Source: Gemmatimonadota bacterium
Lineage (GTDB): Bacteria > Gemmatimonadota > Gemmatimonadetes > Gemmatimonadales > Gemmatimonadaceae
Assembly: GCA_028287235.1 (NCBI GenBank)
Contig: JAQBQB010000008.1
Location: 122,086-186,085 of the forward strand
Reading direction: 5' to 3'
Length of the DNA stretch: 64,000 nucleotides
Every line of letters begins with the position of its first letter. Positions within the stretch are counted from its first letter, which is position 1. Made by a program: the position numbers and the translations under genes. Below the pieces are notes generated by a model. It made no database searches. It was not told the DNA's origin and saw nothing but the letters and a program-made list of their open reading frames with translations. This document shows positions 63,250-64,000 of the stretch, one piece after another.

Positions 63250-64000
63250 TGCTTTGCCCTCGACGGCCATACCACGCCGCGGTCGGTTTTCGTCACCGGA
63301 CCTACGCCTCTGTAGTCGAACTTCTGCACGCGCTTGCCCTCGTAAGTCTCGGTCGTGTAGATGTTGCCTTTGGAGTCTGTCGCGATGCTGTGCACGGCGT
63401 AGAACTGGCCCGGCTGGCGCCCGCCGTCGCCGAACGTCGTCAACTCCTCGAGCGTTTGCCGATCGAGCACGCGGACCTTCATGTTCATGCCGTCGGCGAC
63501 GTAGAGGTACTGCTGCTTCGGATCCGCCGAGAACGCGACGTCCCACACCGAGCCGGTGCCGCGCGTCTGCGGCGCGATCACCGTTTCCTTCACGAACGAG
63601 CCGTCCTTGTTGAACACCTGGATGCGGTCGTTCTGGGTGTCGCACACGTAGACGAATCCGTCCTTCGAAAGCTTCGCGCAGCGCACCGGCGCGCCGAACT
63701 GCTTCGACGAGGAGCCGGGTGTGTAGGCACCGGCGTCGGCGTCCACCGGCTTGGTGCCGTAGGCGCCCCAATAGCGCTTGACTTCACCGGTGCTCATGTC
63801 GAGCACCGCCACGCGATGGTTGCGGGAACCGTCGGCGACGTACACCTCGTTGGCCTTCGTGTCGAAGGAGAAGCTCGCCGGACCGCCGAAGGTGTCCATG
63901 CTGTTGCTGTTCGCGGGAAGGGCAGGGGCTGCCCCGCGCCCGCCGCGCCCTCCGCGACCGGCCGCGCCACGGCCCGGCGACACGCCGGCGTACGCGGTGT
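63246..64000 (-). CDS. NHL-repeat beta-propeller protein, copy 2, 5' end cut by window edge
   Basis: At least 250 residues are visible; the frame is open to the edge, so the N-terminus is missing. It repeats almost the same C-terminal half as its neighbour (FGDGGRQPGQFYAVHSIATD, then TYEGKRVQKF; RYWGAYG; VYVCDTQNDRIQVFNK). A Gly/Arg-rich stretch (RGAAGRGGRGGRGAAP) lies near the visible start. It is the upstream member of a tandem duplication and couples to copy 1 through ATGA. Confidence 0.85.
   Translation of the reverse strand, partial: TAYAGVSPGRGAAGRGGRGGRGAAPALPANSNSMDTFGGPASFSFDTKANEVYVADGSRNHRVAVLDMSTGEVKRYWGAYGTKPVDADAGAYTPGSSSKQFGAPVRCAKLSKDGFVYVCDTQNDRIQVFNKDGSFVKETVIAPQTRGTGSVWDVAFSADPKQQYLYVADGMNMKVRVLDRQTLEELTTFGDGGRQPGQFYAVHSIATDSKGNIYTTETYEGKRVQKFDYRGVGPVTKTDRGVVWPSRAKQ

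Noticed and set aside
1..64000. tRNA, rRNA, insertion sequence, integrase or phage genes
   Set aside because: I found no cloverleaf-like intergenic sequence and no transposase, integrase or structural phage protein on either strand.

Overview
The window is a GC-rich bacterial chromosome segment, densely coded on both strands. I see no rRNA, tRNA, phage, IS or CRISPR. The gene mix (many exported amidohydrolases, long ADOP-type FtsX/MacB permeases, BNR/VPS10-like secreted propellers, DUF5117-type zinc metalloproteases, GTG/TTG starts after signal peptides ending in A-x-A-Q) is what I know from Gemmatimonadota, with Acidobacteriota as the second choice. That assignment is inference from gene content; no marker gene is present.

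Layout. 0-5 kb: an edge-truncated DUF305 lipoprotein, an exported YtcJ-type amidohydrolase, phosphoglucomutase, and an ArsR/SRPBCC pair with a palindrome at the regulator's start codon. 5-17 kb: two DUF5117-type zinc metalloproteases and an ADOP permease on the minus strand, then a serine beta-lactamase-fold hydrolase and a GH3 lipoprotein on the plus strand. 17-25.6 kb: a zinc-ribbon protein, a membrane-anchored pseudokinase, cysteine synthase, an MFS transporter, and a plus-strand run of glutathionyl-hydroquinone reductase, GNAT, thioesterase, P-loop protein and a YgiB/YgiC-like pair. 25.6-36.5 kb: a large BNR propeller protein, small orphan proteins including one with an Hfq/Sm-like pattern, a PAS histidine kinase, an H-NOX sensor overlapping an HNOBA hybrid kinase, and RhlE. 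36.8-45.2 kb: an amidohydrolase and a near-complete reductive pyrimidine catabolism cluster (MmsA, PreA, dihydropyrimidinase, NCS1 permease, beta-ureidopropionase). 45.2-64 kb: a DUF3761 protein, a CocE-type hydrolase, FkbM methyltransferase, an amidohydrolase, a second BNR propeller protein, a second ADOP permease, an ABM-fold protein, an esterase, an amidohydrolase, an aldehyde dehydrogenase, an unfamiliar GWSRG hydrolase, and two tandem NHL propeller proteins.

The pyrimidine genes form a pathway from uracil/thymine uptake through reduction, ring opening and decarbamoylation to beta-alanine, with a CoA-acylating semialdehyde dehydrogenase for the last step; only the transaminase and the PreT electron-transfer partner are not seen here. 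The H-NOX/HNOBA pair is a predicted nitric-oxide sensing phosphorelay. Most of the rest is an envelope or secreted scavenging repertoire.

Three families of short intergenic repeats stand out: (1) palindromic elements with GTCATCCTGAGCG-type arms (four copies, all upstream of genes for exported or membrane proteins, one read in frame into a protein N-terminus); (2) two oppositely oriented copies of a ~158-bp element with telomere-like CCCTAAACCCTA arms and two internal hairpins; (3) a short 10-bp-period tandem repeat. The only gene-free stretch over 300 bases (10,283-10,616) is occupied largely by family 1.
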